Shown in pieces: positions 1 through 13,047 of a stretch of DNA of 64,000 nucleotides. The notes below the pieces were generated by a model. That model worked only from the letters and a program-made list of their open reading frames with translations, had not been told where the DNA came from and did no database searches. The first letter of the stretch is position 1; every line of letters begins with the position of its first letter. Source of the DNA: Puffinus mauretanicus. Taxonomy: Eukaryota > Chordata > Aves > Procellariiformes > Procellariidae. The DNA lies in NCBI GenBank assembly GCA_023333565.1, contig JAJKFH010001164.1:847598-911597 (forward strand), written 5' to 3'. The position numbers were made by a program, and so were the translations under genes.

Positions 1-3000
1 AAAAACATAATTTCACTACATACCTGTCTCATTATTTCGATACAAGTCTTCTAAAGGCACAACACTTAAGTGGAAGGCTAAGAATACAAATAGCTAGTTA
101 ACTGCTTCCTTAATTCATTCCTTGATTTTTCATAGTTTATATTCCAGTTGTTAGGTGTTCCACAAAACTTTATAACCCTTGTTCAGTAACGCTGGATAGC
201 ATTTCTGCCTTAGATTGGGAATAGCTAAAATACAGAGAACAAGAGGGAAGGGAGAAGCTGTTGGCGGAACTACAGATACAAACAAAAACCTTCTGCTCTC
301 AGGATAAAGCTATAAACATTAAATAACACTCACCCCTTTCAAGTCATTAATATGTGCAGGACCTCCAGAACCACTCTATTGTATCTCTGCAGCATCCCTG
401 CCTTTATCCTCCAGTTATAAAGAAATTCCCATTACGTTAAGGCAAAAAAAAAAAAGCATGGGTTCTACTCTGATAATCAAAAAGACAACCAAACCCACAT
501 AATGTACTAGAGTGAGGACGCTGATAATAGGTCACTGTCCATACACCTACGTTAAAACGCAATAGAAAAACTGATGGTGAAACAGCAGAAAGCAAACACT
601 ACCAGGGCCTCAGTCTTTATCTGAGGAGATGGTCAATAATTTTTCAAAACCATGAGGCAATAGAAGTGTTTGTTTAGTATCCACAGTGGCAAAAAAAGCC
701 ATCTGTACAAGGGAATAACTATGCTCCATATAGACACTAGACTAAATCACATAACTGTATTTTTTAGTCAGAGGTCCAAATTAAACCACAGCAATTCACA
801 TGGATTTGAGTGAAAGTTGCACTCAGCCAGTAGAACTGGCCAAAACCAAAATCAACGCAGATAGCAACACGCAGCTTGAGAAGAAAATGGGTTTCTGATG
901 TCTCACAAATACCTCGAGGGCATTTGGATGGATCTACCCTAGCAGGTAGATTCCAAACCAGAGATGTTTGGATGATTACTTTGACAGGAGACAAAACTAA
1001 CTTGTTGCACTTCAAACAGCAGAGTTGTCAGGCCTGCCAGTTTACCCAGTAGGTCTCTTTCTAAATGCTGGTACTGGATTTTTTTTTTGTTTTATTTTTG
1101 GTTGTTTTTTTTTTTTTTAAATCCGCACACAAAAGATTGAAGGTAAATTCCCATTGCACTATTCCTTTCCTTTTCCTAGGAGTTCACTGTTGGTTTTTAG
1201 TGCCCTTTCTTGGCTCCATTTCAAGGGTTCAGGAGAATGGAATAAAAACAGGAGTAAGATAAACATGGCAAGTCCTTGCTTCACAAGTAAAGATAGTATC
1301 ACAGAAAAAAGTATTATGAAAAAGGTTACGTTTTTATGGACTGTGAATTCTGTGCACATTACCCTCCTATACTTAAATCTTCAGTCATTTGTGTAAAAAA
1401 AAAAAAGCCATTTGCTTATCAGTTTAGGACATCTGAAAGGGTCTGTGAGATCCTTCAGGCTAGGTGGTGTGCTAGGAAACTAAAGTGGTAATCTCATTAG
1501 GGGCACTGTCATTTGAATGAAATGTTAAACTGAGGTCACTTGTTCCTACTCCTTTGGTTTCTGTCTGTGTCTGCATGAATGTTCAGCATAGCTTGGCACT
1601 TTTAAAAAGAAACTGTAGAGGATATGCCAGTGTCCTGGCCAACATTCCCCTTCAACACAACAGGACCACAGCTCTTTCATGTGCCTGCACTATCACTAGC
1701 AAGTGCATTTTGGAGTAACATTATTCCACAGTTTTCTTTCTCCAGGCCTCTCTAAGCCCTTTCCCTCCTGTCTTTGTTTCCCCTCTCCCTGCCTGGAGAA
1801 AGCTCTGTGCCTAATAATGAAGTGCAAACAGTAAAGAAGCTCATGCTGTAGTCACAGCTTCATTTGCTTGGGACACTCTTAGCACAGGTCTCACTTGTCT
1901 TCTACAGACTGTTAATACAAGCAGCCTCTAAATAAGAAAGCTGGTGATGCACCCAGATGACTATTTCAACCTTGTACTGTTTTCAAAGGTCAGAGACATG
2001 GGTGTTTCTCACCGTGTCAAACATCCACAGCAAACCCAGGAACTGGACTGGTGCAGCAGGTACAGTGCCATCATGGCTACCAGCACAAACCTCAGCAAAA
2101 CCTTCCAGGAAAACTGAGGATAAAATAAACTGTATGCACATAAAAGACAATCCCCTTGTTTTCAGAAGCTTGTGATGTTTAGATTAGGTTCTAGTTGCTT
2201 TACATAACAGCCTGTTAGACTGTTCCAAAAATCATTTTTTGTTTGCTCAAATAACAGTATTTTTTTTCTCTTGGTGTGCCTTCTTCCCTACATTCTCCAG
2301 CTATGTCAAAATCTATGACTTGCTTATACTTCCCTCCGTTCAGACAGAAGCTATGCTGTCAGATGAGGTCACTAGTGTAAGGAGTGACATTTAAAGAAAA
2401 AAAACATATTCCAGGAGCAGGGTGACATTTTCTCTACAGATATCAAAACAGAGCTGTCCAGAGATCACTAGGTCCCCTGGAGAGCTGTCCCCAGCTGACT
2501 GATGGGAACAGTTGCGGGGAAGCTGGATGGGTACCAGGCTCTGTGGGCTCTACAGCAGAGGAGAGTGCTGCCACCTCCAGCAAATGTCTCAGAGCCTGAG
2601 CAGAGCCGTCCTTCCATAGCTACGTCAGAGACATTACACTAGCGGAAACAATTCACATATGCTAGGAGACCATGTTGTATTACAGTGAACTGACTTCAGG
2701 CAAGCTACAACTGCATGCTTAGGAGTGCATAGCCATTAAGTGAATGAAATAAAAACCACTAGTGTCAATGCTAAATTAAGGTGGAAGGAAACAAGTGATG
2801 GAAACTCCAATTGTTCAAGTTGCTACTACTTCATTAAGCTGGCCACATTACTCATCAGTTATATTTTAGCCGCAGTGGTAGGTCTGCTCATAGAAGAGCC
2901 TGGAATTACTGCAGCAACAAGGTTGTATCATTTGTATCATTAAGCATTTCAGAAGTATATTGCTTGAGAGTTTGACTTCTGATCTGCAATAGACTATGCA

Positions 3001-5389
3001 TCTTTGGCATATGAAAAGGCACATGAAAGGTCATGGTTTCAACAACCTTTTATGTTTTTCTTTAGGCGGGTGAAGGACTTGCCCTGCAGAGGAATAAACT
3101 ATCATTTCTACTTTGATAAAAAGATCTTCAACAAGCTGGATAGACATTCCTTTAAAAAGCAATTAGACAAAAATATTGGCTGCCTTTCTTTCAGTCTCCC
3201 TCACCTGAGGGAGCGGCAGTACGAGAAGGCAGCATTCAGCTTTATGACAAACATGTCCTTTTTGTCCCATGGATTCCTGCACTGTCCCCGGTAAGATTAT
3301 CTACACTCTTTCAGAAGAGTGGAAAGGTGAGGAGAATGGATCAGGAGCGTGTAAAGAAACTACTCACCTAGATGCATGCATGAAGAAAACCCAAGCTTTG
3401 AACCAGATTTCTGATATATGCAATCCTAGCATTTTCCAAAATTTTGAATTAACCCAATGTTAATTATATTCCACATGGAATAATGACGAAACAACAGCTG
3501 TATCTGGGGACTGATCTTCATTGCAATCCACAAGACAAAATAGCACATATTTACTATATATTGGCTAATCAGTGCTGAAGAATTTGAAATTGACACATTA
3601 GACATGTAAAAACTTTTTAGCGCTGAATTCCTACCTTGCCAATGTCAAACTGCATATAAAAGTAATTACCAAGAGCAAAGATTTTTCCTGCAAGTTCAAT
3701 ATTGCTTTCAAAGCAAGACTATTCTACAGTGCAAAAGAGCTCATTGCCATCTTTCCTTCACTGCTGAGCTCTGAACTAAGTTGAGCTAATCCTACTTGTA
3801 CTTCCGTGTACAGCTTTGTTTCACCCATTTAATCAAAATCCTTCAGTTCTCACAGAACTTTGTATTTCTGAGTTCCTCTTAGTCCCTTTATCAAGTTGTC
3901 CTAAGTTCTATATTTTGATCTTTCTTAAGAAGCTAAATTTTCTATCACACTTGGCTTCATCAAATTCTGCTTTGTCGACACCTTTCTAATAACGTGGTTT
4001 GTGGGTCCCAACAGAATATAGTATCCCTGGAGATACGCTAGAGCAATATAACGATGGAATATTACCTCCCTTCTCTGTAATACAATGCCTTCAGAAATGC
4101 AGCTCAAACTGTTTTCTGTTTGGCTGTTTCCTGCTGCCAGTATCACCTTACCGATTAATCAAATTTGCTGTTTACCCTCACCCCTAGATCCTTTGCCATG
4201 ACTACTTTCGCCATTACAGAAAAATGACATTTCACACTTTTTTCCCTGCCGTGACCTCTTTTCCCTACCACAAAAGACTAAGTATACACCATAGTGTAGT
4301 CAGACTTGATCTTTAAAAGATTTGAAGATTTTTGGTAGCTATGTTAAACTGGAAACCATACCTGTGGAGAGACAGGCTACTGAGGGAAGGGCAGAGGAAA
4401 AGGTACCTGTCCAGGCTGTCTACAAAGACTTTTTTGCCCCTGTATTACAAAAAGACTGAAGTGTGTGTTACTAAGTTCTCACCTTACCAGCATTTCAGTC
4501 ATTGTTTTTAAAGGCACCCACTACAGCATGTAATACTTAACGTTACCTGGCTAAGATATCAAATTTCTTTTTTTAAGGTAAAGAACACCTGAACATCTGC
4601 TGTTGTTACCATCTCCTTTTTACATATGTAGCCATAATGCTTAAGTTACCAGCTTTGGGTCACGAAATGAGTCAACAGCAGCAACTGGATTAAAATGCAG
4701 GGCTCGGTTTCTAATACAGGTACTTGAACCAGAAAGAGAAGGCTGTAAAATGCATTGCTGTTCTGTTTTCCGTTCTTCCCCGACTCTGCGCTGAAACCAG
4801 GGAAGTTTATAGCAGCCCTGTGACTACTGTAATTTGTGCCTTGCTGTAGGGGATCCTAACTGACTGTTTCGGTTTACAGGAGAAAACAGCAAAAGAGAAA
4901 ACCCAAACAAACTCAAACACACACACACACAAAAGTGGCTAAAGAGGCTAGGTGCAGATCATCGTCAGCTCCACATAGACCAGGGGCTGAGCTGTGACAT
5001 CGATGTCACAGGACATCTACAGTGTTGGCTTGCCTCCAGAGGGCCTGAGGTTTGGCACAGCGCAATGAACATACAACAAGGCTTAGAAGAGGGATCCTGT
5101 GCCGTCAATGTAATTTCTCCGTTGCACAGATTCCTCAAGGATCACTACACCATGCTGATGTAGCAGCGTGCCCTTATGCATATGCCCATATGCACAAGGA
5201 TGTAAGATTTAATCTTAAATCGAGCAGACTCCCAAAAATTAGATTTCAGCCAAATGACTCACCTACTCGTTTCTGCCTTCCCAGGAAAGGCTTTACTGGG
5301 TAACATTTTCCACTAGAGAAACTATTTAAAGCTGCAGGGAGACTTTTACAGACAGCAAGTGGCTCTCATAGTCATCGTCTGCGAGCCGC
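1..5389. other. AT-rich sequence with no recognised gene
   Basis: Short open frames on both strands (up to 96 codons) show no domain or splice pattern I recognise. A (CA)n run of about seven units is at 4917-4930. A T-rich and A-rich patch is at about 1079-1120. By synteny this side could lie within or before LDB3, which follows OPN4 in other vertebrates, but no PDZ or LIM coding exon was seen. Confidence 0.5.
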
Positions 5390-6620
5390 CTTTGGCTAGC
5401 AGAGCGCCTGCGTTTTCCTGCCCGTTAGGCTTTCTGCTGACCTCTTAACCGGACAGCACTTGCAGCCTGCTCTCTCTACGCAGACGCGGACCGTTGGAGG
5501 CGGCGGGACGGACTCGGGCGGCCCCCGCCGCCCCCGGCCCCGCTCTGCGTGACAGAGCTCGTCCCCTCGCTCTGGCGCCGGCGCCGCTCCTTCCCTCAGC
5601 GCCGCGGCGCGACCCACCTTGCCCACTTGCAGTATCTCGAGTAGCCCAACCGGCAACTCTAGGCCGACCGGGAGCCCACCGCTGCCTCCGGCCACACACC
5701 GCTTTACCGTGTCGCGCCGCAGCCGCAGTGGGTGGGTGGGTGTCGGCAGGCGTGGGACGGCCGCTCCGCCGCGGCCAAGCCCCCGAGCGGACCGGCGGGC
5801 CGAGGTCCCCGCCCTCGCAGGAGCCGCAGCTGCCCTCAGCGGGCGGCGCTTGCGGTCAGATGCACCCAGGGACATTCGCCGCCGCCCCCGCAGCCAGAGG
5901 GCGGCCCCGGGGAGGGGGGCTGAGAGGAGCGGGAGAGGCGTCACCGCCGCTGACACCACCCGCTCAGGGAAGCGTCGCTGCCGCCAAGGTGCAGCTTTTA
6001 AAGCGCCCGCGGCCCTTCCGGGCGCCTCCGCCGCGCGTGGGCGTGGCGTGCCCAGGGCGCCGGTGCCCACCGGGCGCCGCCAGCGCCGTGCTGACCTCCC
6101 CTCAGCGGGGCGGCGGCTTCCCGGGGCCGCCGCGAGGGGGCGCTGGGCGGGCGAGGAGGAGCGTGAGGGGATTTGCCGCCGCGGGCGGTTGCGGAGTGAC
6201 CGTTAACCGAGAAACCGTTATCTGCGGTGCCAGAACACTTTTAAAAAAATCCGTTTTTGAACGGAGATCACCTCTTGGCCTTGGTGGCAGCGCAGGAAGG
6301 TGACACAAAGCTGTGGGGAGCGGTTCGGCTGAGCGCCGGGGGAGCAGGTATCCGGGGGGCGCCGGGCGTTACGCGTCTGGGTGCCCTCAGGGCCGCGGCG
6401 AGGGAAGAAATGGCGGCGGCGGGGGGAGGGGGGGCTGCGCCCTCCGGAGGGACCCGGAATGTTCTGGAAGGCGGCGCGGGAGGCGGGTGCTGCCCCGGCT
6501 TCCCGGTACTCCCCGCAAGGGGCACTTGGCTCCTCGTCTGCCAACAGTCCGGCGGGGCGGGCGGGAAACGAGTCCTGCCCAAGCTCAGCAAAAGCTCTTA
6601 AGCATGTGCTTTAATGCTTT
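5390..6620. promoter_or_regulatory. CpG island, main block
   Basis: GC content and CpG frequency rise abruptly against AT-rich flanks, with many CGCG, GCCGC and GGGCGG-like Sp1 boxes, as in vertebrate constitutive promoters. The 195-269 codon open frames on both strands are rich in Ala, Pro, Arg and Gly. They overlap one another, as expected of stop-poor GC-rich DNA, so I do not call them genes. A TATTTAAAG box at about 5321 sits just outside the left edge. The direction and target gene are not shown by the sequence; LDB3 (minus strand, leftward) is the synteny-based guess. Confidence 0.8.
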
Positions 6621-7179
6621 GCTAGCTCGGAGCCCCCAGCCTTCACCCACCATTTACGCACCGCCGGAACACGTGTGAAATCGGTGATTTCCCCTTAGGA
6701 AAAGTGGAAGTGAAGTTTTTTTCCCCTCAGTGGTTCACTGATGTTGATAGGTAACAGTCGTTTTAATTGAGTGGCAAAGTTACAATGACAGCCCAAGAGG
6801 AGAAAAAGGGTTTGGAAGGCAATTTTCAAAAAATACAGAATGAACAATGTAATCGTCCACCTGAGTTTAAGGGAGTTTTTTCCCTTTTTATTTTCTAATA
6901 TTTAGCCTTGTGGTAACTTCATATGACTGCTGAGTTTTGTCAACATCCAAGCTACCCACTACATACATCCCTCTATTCAGCAGTGCTGTGTGAATTTTTT
7001 AGTCTGCTCCCAAAAGTATCTTCCAGAAAGGCAGCTGTTTTCTCAGTGTAATGACTGAGATACTGCTTTATGAGTATGTTTTTAAAAAAAAAAAAAAAGC
7101 CGTTTCCAAGCGTCGAAACACTGGAGCCCATGCAGTGCCCACCTGAGTCGCCTGGGACTTGCACAGGAGCGAAAATACC

Positions 7180-7545
7180 CTGGGCTGGGGAAGCTCCTGG
7201 AGAAGTCACTCCCGGCCAAGGCGGGAACTGCGCTGAGCGCGGCTCCTCCAGAAATCGCGCCTGCCTTCTCAGGGCGCAGGGGGAGGGCTGCGCAGAGTAC
7301 GGGCCGTTTGCCGGGACCGTGCTTGGGAGTCCCCGGCGGGCGGTTCCCCTGCGGCGGGCGCGGCGGCCCCGTCAGCACCAGGGACAGGCGCCTCGCCCCG
7401 GAGCGCGCCTCAGCGGGCGGGGGCGGTGGCCGGCGGCGCTCCCCCCCGGGGCGCGCAGCCGTCAGCGCCCCGAGACCTGTGCGGGGCGCGGAGGCAGGAC
7501 CGCCCCCCGTGCGCGGGGCCTCGAATGGCAGCGGTTAACAGAACT
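7180..7545. promoter_or_regulatory. CpG island, second block
   Basis: A second GC-rich, CpG-dense stretch is separated from the first by about 560 bp of ordinary AT-rich DNA that includes an A14 run near 7083. It could be an alternative promoter, a GC-rich first exon, or the other half of one island split by AT-rich insertion or drift. Open frames across it are again compositional. Confidence 0.6.
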
Positions 7546-10500
7546 TTTAGAATGAAGGAGTCCGACGGTGTCTCACAGGTCGTGTGCGGGAATAAATCCA
7601 GCAATGGCATTGCTGAAATAGAAAACAACCATTTTGAATACGTTCTCAGCGCAGCTCTAGCCTACTTAAAAGAATTGCAGTTGGGGGTTTAAAATTTCTC
7701 ATCTTATGGAATCTAAAGTCTCTTTATTCCACATGTGCGCCGTGCCTAAGTACTGACTGTGATGCACATTAAGTGGGGTCTTTTGGTCCAATACATAGGA
7801 TGCACAGACCAGGCCAGGAAATAACGATCTAAATTATTTCTGTATTTATATTTGGCCAAAGTTCATATTCGTATGGATTGTGACTGAATGGTAGTGGAAA
7901 AAATATTCCACTGACAAGTCGGCTCACATCCCCAAAGGAAAGATTCTGCATCTTGTCAAATGCCTGAATACGTGCTTTTCACGGAGCATTAAAGTTATCA
8001 ATAATTACTACAAGACAATGCAGTTTGTATGAAAGGTTTGTCAGATCTAAGGCAACGTGCAAATAGAGCAGATCAGTTTTACCATGGATTATAAAACAAA
8101 AATCCTTACAATATTTTTTTTCCAAAAAAGTATGACAATACAGAAAATAATGGGATGGCTGCTGTGGAGGGAAGAAAAGCGTACCATAGCGTTGTGTGCA
8201 CAGTCAATTTTATAGTTCACTTAATTTTCAACAGCGTATTAGATATCACTTTTTCCAAAATTCATTCAGAGCTAAAATTATGCATCTCATTAGGGAAAAA
8301 AACGTTGATTCTGACAGCAGTATATTCAATTTGTCTTTTAATAAAGAAAGCAATTAGAAAATTGATTTTAAAATGGCTGTTTGTGGTTACTGATGCCTCG
8401 AGCCATGGAAATATCAAAGCATTTTTTTAGAATTGCTTCTTATTCCACAGTTGTCAGAACTATGAACCATTGCCTGTTAGATTAGTCTTGAGGCAGCAGT
8501 GGAATTGTATGGTGAAATGTAAGAAATTTACTCAAATCAATATATTTAAACTTTGTGTACCTTTATTTGCAAATGGTGATGCTAACCAACTCTGATGATG
8601 ATAGATACTTCTATATCTACCAATTAATTAAAATAATGGATATTTGCAGGGGGTAACTGTGCAATGAGGTACTTTTCAAGTAAGTGAGTATTTGATCCTG
8701 AAGTTGGTGTAACAAAATACCTAAATATCTTTTCCTCTTCTGCCAGAAAGCTTCAGAACTTCAGGAGATATTTCATTGTTCAGCTTTGAATAATGCTTTT
8801 ACCATGCTGTAAGCCTCCCTTTTATATAAGTTCATACCCTGTTTGCATCAAGGCTATTTGATTCTCTTTAGGAAGATTAGGTGGGAATAAATGAGGGCAG
8901 AATCTGATTTGACTTTCTGTGGCACGTGGCTAGGCACTTCTGTGTGCTGGGTACTAGTTTCATCATATGGTACATACATGTGCATTTAAAACCCTCCTCA
9001 GAGGGTGTAGCATGTTCAAGGGGTAGGGATTTTGATTGTCAGAGGGTTTTTGCAGTGGGATCTGTGTTAACGAATATCAGGATGAAAATACATGCTTTAT
9101 TATCCTTGAAGTTAGCTGTAGCTCTTTGTCATCCTTTGAATTCCCCATTGACTCTGCTGTCTCTTAGAAGCCCTCTTTAAATAACAAAAGCTGCAAAATG
9201 GCCACAAATAGTTCTACTGCAGATGAGCAAGCCTTGTAAAGTAGCATAATTGCTGACTTAGGCTGGAAAACATGATCCAGATGGAGGGAAATCATGTTTA
9301 TTTTATTATGAATAGGGTGATGATCTGTTAGATTATTCCATTCTACATGTGATAGAAAAAATCACATTTAGATTTAAGGGCTTATACCTGAACCTTTACA
9401 AGGCCTTTAGCAACCTGATTTTCTGCTCTCTGGTAAACACATCAGCAGGGATGACTGCAAATTGGCCCATAATCCTGTTCTGATAAGTGGCAGATCAGTT
9501 TTGCTTCAGAATTTGTTTTTGTTTGAAACAGGGTGGTATCCACTAGCTTTTGTGTTGCTCATTAAGTCACTCAAGGCTGGGGAATTTGAAAGTATGGGAC
9601 TTCTACTGCTCAGCACTCTCTAAAAGAGCCTACAAACTTGTTCCCAGAAACTTTTGCCTGTCTTTTTGGAGAGACAAACCCCCTCTCTTCTCTTTTTCTA
9701 GCAAGCACTAGTGATAGTATTAAACTTGCATTTTAAATAACATTTCAAAAATACATTGGTGACCTACCAATGGCCTTGGAATAATTCTGTGAAACACCTT
9801 CAGGATCACCACTTAGTACGGAAAGCTGAAGACTGAGACTACTCTGGCCGGGCCATCCTGTGCAAACAATCCTATTTGCATTCCGGAAAGTAGCTTACTG
9901 GTAGATTTAGCTGTCCATTTTTCTCTGTGACTCATGCAGTGTGATTTGCTTTTGACCCATGAGTTTCATTCCAGCCTGGGCAATTTCCTTTCTTGGGAAA
10001 TTCGGATAGTTCTGTCAAGGACTAATTCTGTGTTTTCCACAAGTCTGCCTCCAAGTCTTTTGTCCTTTCTTCTAATCACAATCTGATCTCCCCAACTGTT
10101 GCATTAGCTGTTCAGCCTCAGGTCAATCACAAAAAGATTGTTTTCCTCGTAAATAAGCCCCTAATTTTTCATAAATTTCTGCAATATGATTTCATTAGGG
10201 TTATGAGGCATTTTGGTAAGCTGTCTGCACAGTTTAGTTGCAGTAACTGCAACTGCAGTAAACTGAAGGTACAACCATCACGGATGGAAACCTAAAAGAA
10301 TGATTGCTGCCCAACAAGGCTAGCCTCCTCAGCTACTGAGGGGTTCCTCACCAATGATGGTGTTAGGACAATTAGCGTGTAAAGTAAATACACTGCAGCA
10401 CAAAATATGGACGTGCTTTCTCCCGGGATAATGCTTTTGACCTCTGATCTCATTCCCTGCCCAGCTGAAGGGGTTACAGTTCTGAGTTCAGAAATAAACT

Positions 10501-11920
10501 GAGTGTGAAATAATGAATGTGGCTTTCTGGGAGCCTCTACTTGATTACAACAAATAACAAGATATTACCTTTGCTTTATGATGGGGTGTGTAGGTGTTAT
10601 TTCTCTGTGATGACTTTGATGTGACTGTTCAGACAGAAGTGCTAACTTTTAGAGGAGTGCAGACCTGGGGTGCATTTGTACTGTCATTTACCCAAACTAT
10701 AACAGCTCCAGGAAACGAGGCCTTTCCATTTCTGATTGCTTATTGCTTAGCAGTTCTGACTTTCACTGTCCTTTGCACATGCTATGTAAGGTGGCAGGAG
10801 ATCCAGTGATCTGTTCCTTCTGTCATTAGCGAATGAATAAGCAATTTGCAAAACAACTCACAATTTTCACTTGCCTTCTGATAAAAGACTGGAAGGAATT
10901 TCTTTAAAATTAGGACTATAGATATGTCCAATTAACAGTCTGATTCATGTGGGATTGTAGCTTAATTTCTGGCATTGGCAAAAAAAGCTACCAAAAGAAT
11001 CTAATATTTTGGATCTTCAAAATCATTTTATTTTGCAGAAATTTTACAGAAAATCTTAGGAAAATGTAGCAAGCACAGCTCAGATGAGAATCATATTTTT
11101 AGAGTGACTCTACTTTGGTAATTTTACCCTTGTAAGACAGAGATTCGTCGTTCCCATTCTCAGTCTTATCTTACCAGTTTTGCAAAGTTCCTAATGTTGC
11201 CCATATGCAAGAACAAATAAACAAGCAAACAAAACAATCAAAACATCAAGCTGTTACATAAAGTTCAATAAAGCATTGTGAATTGCAACTCTAGAGTTTT
11301 GCTCAAACATAAAAAAAGAAGGCTGTCCCTATGGTAACCTCCTTGGGCTGTTCCTGTCATTCCCCTGATCTACATTATTAGCATAACATTGCTAGTACAG
11401 AGTGAAAACAGAGTTATGGTAGTAGGTAATTCAAGATGGACTGTCAGCAGGATGAACCCCAGCAACGCAGCTTGACTCATCACCCAGGCTGCTTTCATAC
11501 TTGGGGCCAATCCAGCCTCAAAATGTCAGTGTTGACTACACGATGTCCAGAAATCTTGTGCTCCGATTTTAGACAGAAGAAAAGCTGGAATTCTCTTTAA
11601 GTTTAAACTTGATCTATTTTCCATTAGTTTGTCTAAATAAATGTTGGCCACTTAATTCTAGCTCACTGTTCAACTGTAAGCATTCAGTTGTAAATACATG
11701 CTATTTGTATGAAGGGAAAGATATTGTGAATCTCTTCCCACCTGTTTCACTCAATATCTCTCTGCATCTCTCAGTTGAAGACTGATTAATCCATCATTGC
11801 ATCTTTCTTAAAACACGCACTGCTAATCCTCTATTTGAGTATGGGAAAAAGGTTACATTTTGCAACCCTTATGCAAAACCTTCCTAATTTTGCCTTGCAG
11901 CACTCCAAGAGTAAACGATA

Positions 11921-12010
11921 TGCCCATTTTCAGATAAACTTGGGCACTGCAGTACATTGAATTGTCAAGGTCACAGAGGGAGTTAATGCCATACTCTGGC
12001 TCAGAACTGA
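11921..12010 (-). repeat. MIR-like ancient SINE relic
   Basis: The plus strand reads GCCCATTTTCAGATAAACTTGGGCACTG, then AATTGTCAAGGTCACAGAGG and a tail like CTGGCTCAGAACTGA. This matches the reverse complement of the MIR consensus layout (cattttacagatgaggaaactgaggc, then acttgcccaaggtcacacag). It is strongly diverged. The match was made from memory of the consensus. Confidence 0.5.
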
Positions 12011-13026
12011 TTATCTTTGATACTTACCACAAAATAGTGTAAGATGAGCATCAGTCTTGTTCAGTTTGATTACCTGGTGCCTTGATCTGATGATTTGTTC
12101 AGTTGAGCCTGTTGATTTATTGAAATAATTTTAACTGTGACATCTGAAGACTGGAATAAACTTAGCTGAGAAAACTGTGAGCCAGTTGGCTCTTCCAAAT
12201 AAGGGCTTAACTCAAGCACCACTTTTCCTTGAGCACTAAAAAATTGTCTCAGCATTAAAATATACATTCCCAGAGCCTTTTAAAAGAGGTATTTACAAAG
12301 GGGTATATGACCTCTAGATTATCCAAATGAAGAAAGACTGCCCAGCTCACCTACTTTAACAAACCAGAATTAACAAATATTTTGCTCTGCTGCTGATACA
12401 TTCACTGAATCAAAGCAGTAAAGGAGGAGCAAAATGACCCATACTTTTCTGAGAATTTTTCATTTAGCTGTAAATAGAACATGTGAACTGGCTCAGTGGC
12501 TTTTCTCACAGTGGCCTACGAGTAATGCTTTGGCCACTTTGTAGTTGCCGGTAAAGGTAATGATTTTAAAATAAACTTGGCAGCCACTGGAGAATGATTG
12601 CTGGTATATGTTTTTTTCCAAAACCATCGCAGTGCCCCACCTTTCAACATCCCACAGCATTTTTCCTGGCCCTTCAAGCATAAAGTAAATTTGTTTAACA
12701 CCACCACCTCAACAGATAACCTGGAGTAAGCTATTATTGTAGCAGTATGTCTGTTAAAAGGGAAATAGAACAAACTAGACTGAAACCTAAGCACAACAGT
12801 TTTCATTTAATACATTTATGCTAGCAGTCTGTCCTGCCAGTTACATAAATCTACGCAAGAGAATATGTGCAAAAGCAAACATTTGCTACTCAACATCAGT
12901 TAGGAGACTGTAGCCAAATGCTCCAACAAAATACAGTGACAGAACTGCTTCAGATGAGGACTTGGCTATTTAATAATGATTTAACCAAAGTTGTCTCAGT
13001 TTTCATTCACACATTCTTCCATTCCT

Positions 13027-13047
13027 TTCGGTTTTCGGTTTTCGGTT
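13027..13047. repeat. Short TTTTCGG heptamer tandem
   Basis: Three consecutive copies of a TTTCGGT unit (TTTCGGTTTTCGGTTTTCGG) stand in AT-rich DNA that is otherwise poor in CpG. It is too short to be a minisatellite. Confidence 0.7.

Noticed and set aside
5494..6303. 269-codon plus-strand open frame and overlapping frames in the CpG island
   Set aside because: Ala/Pro/Arg/Gly-rich product with no domain, overlapped by long open frames on both strands; explained by the lack of AT-rich stop codons in GC-rich DNA.
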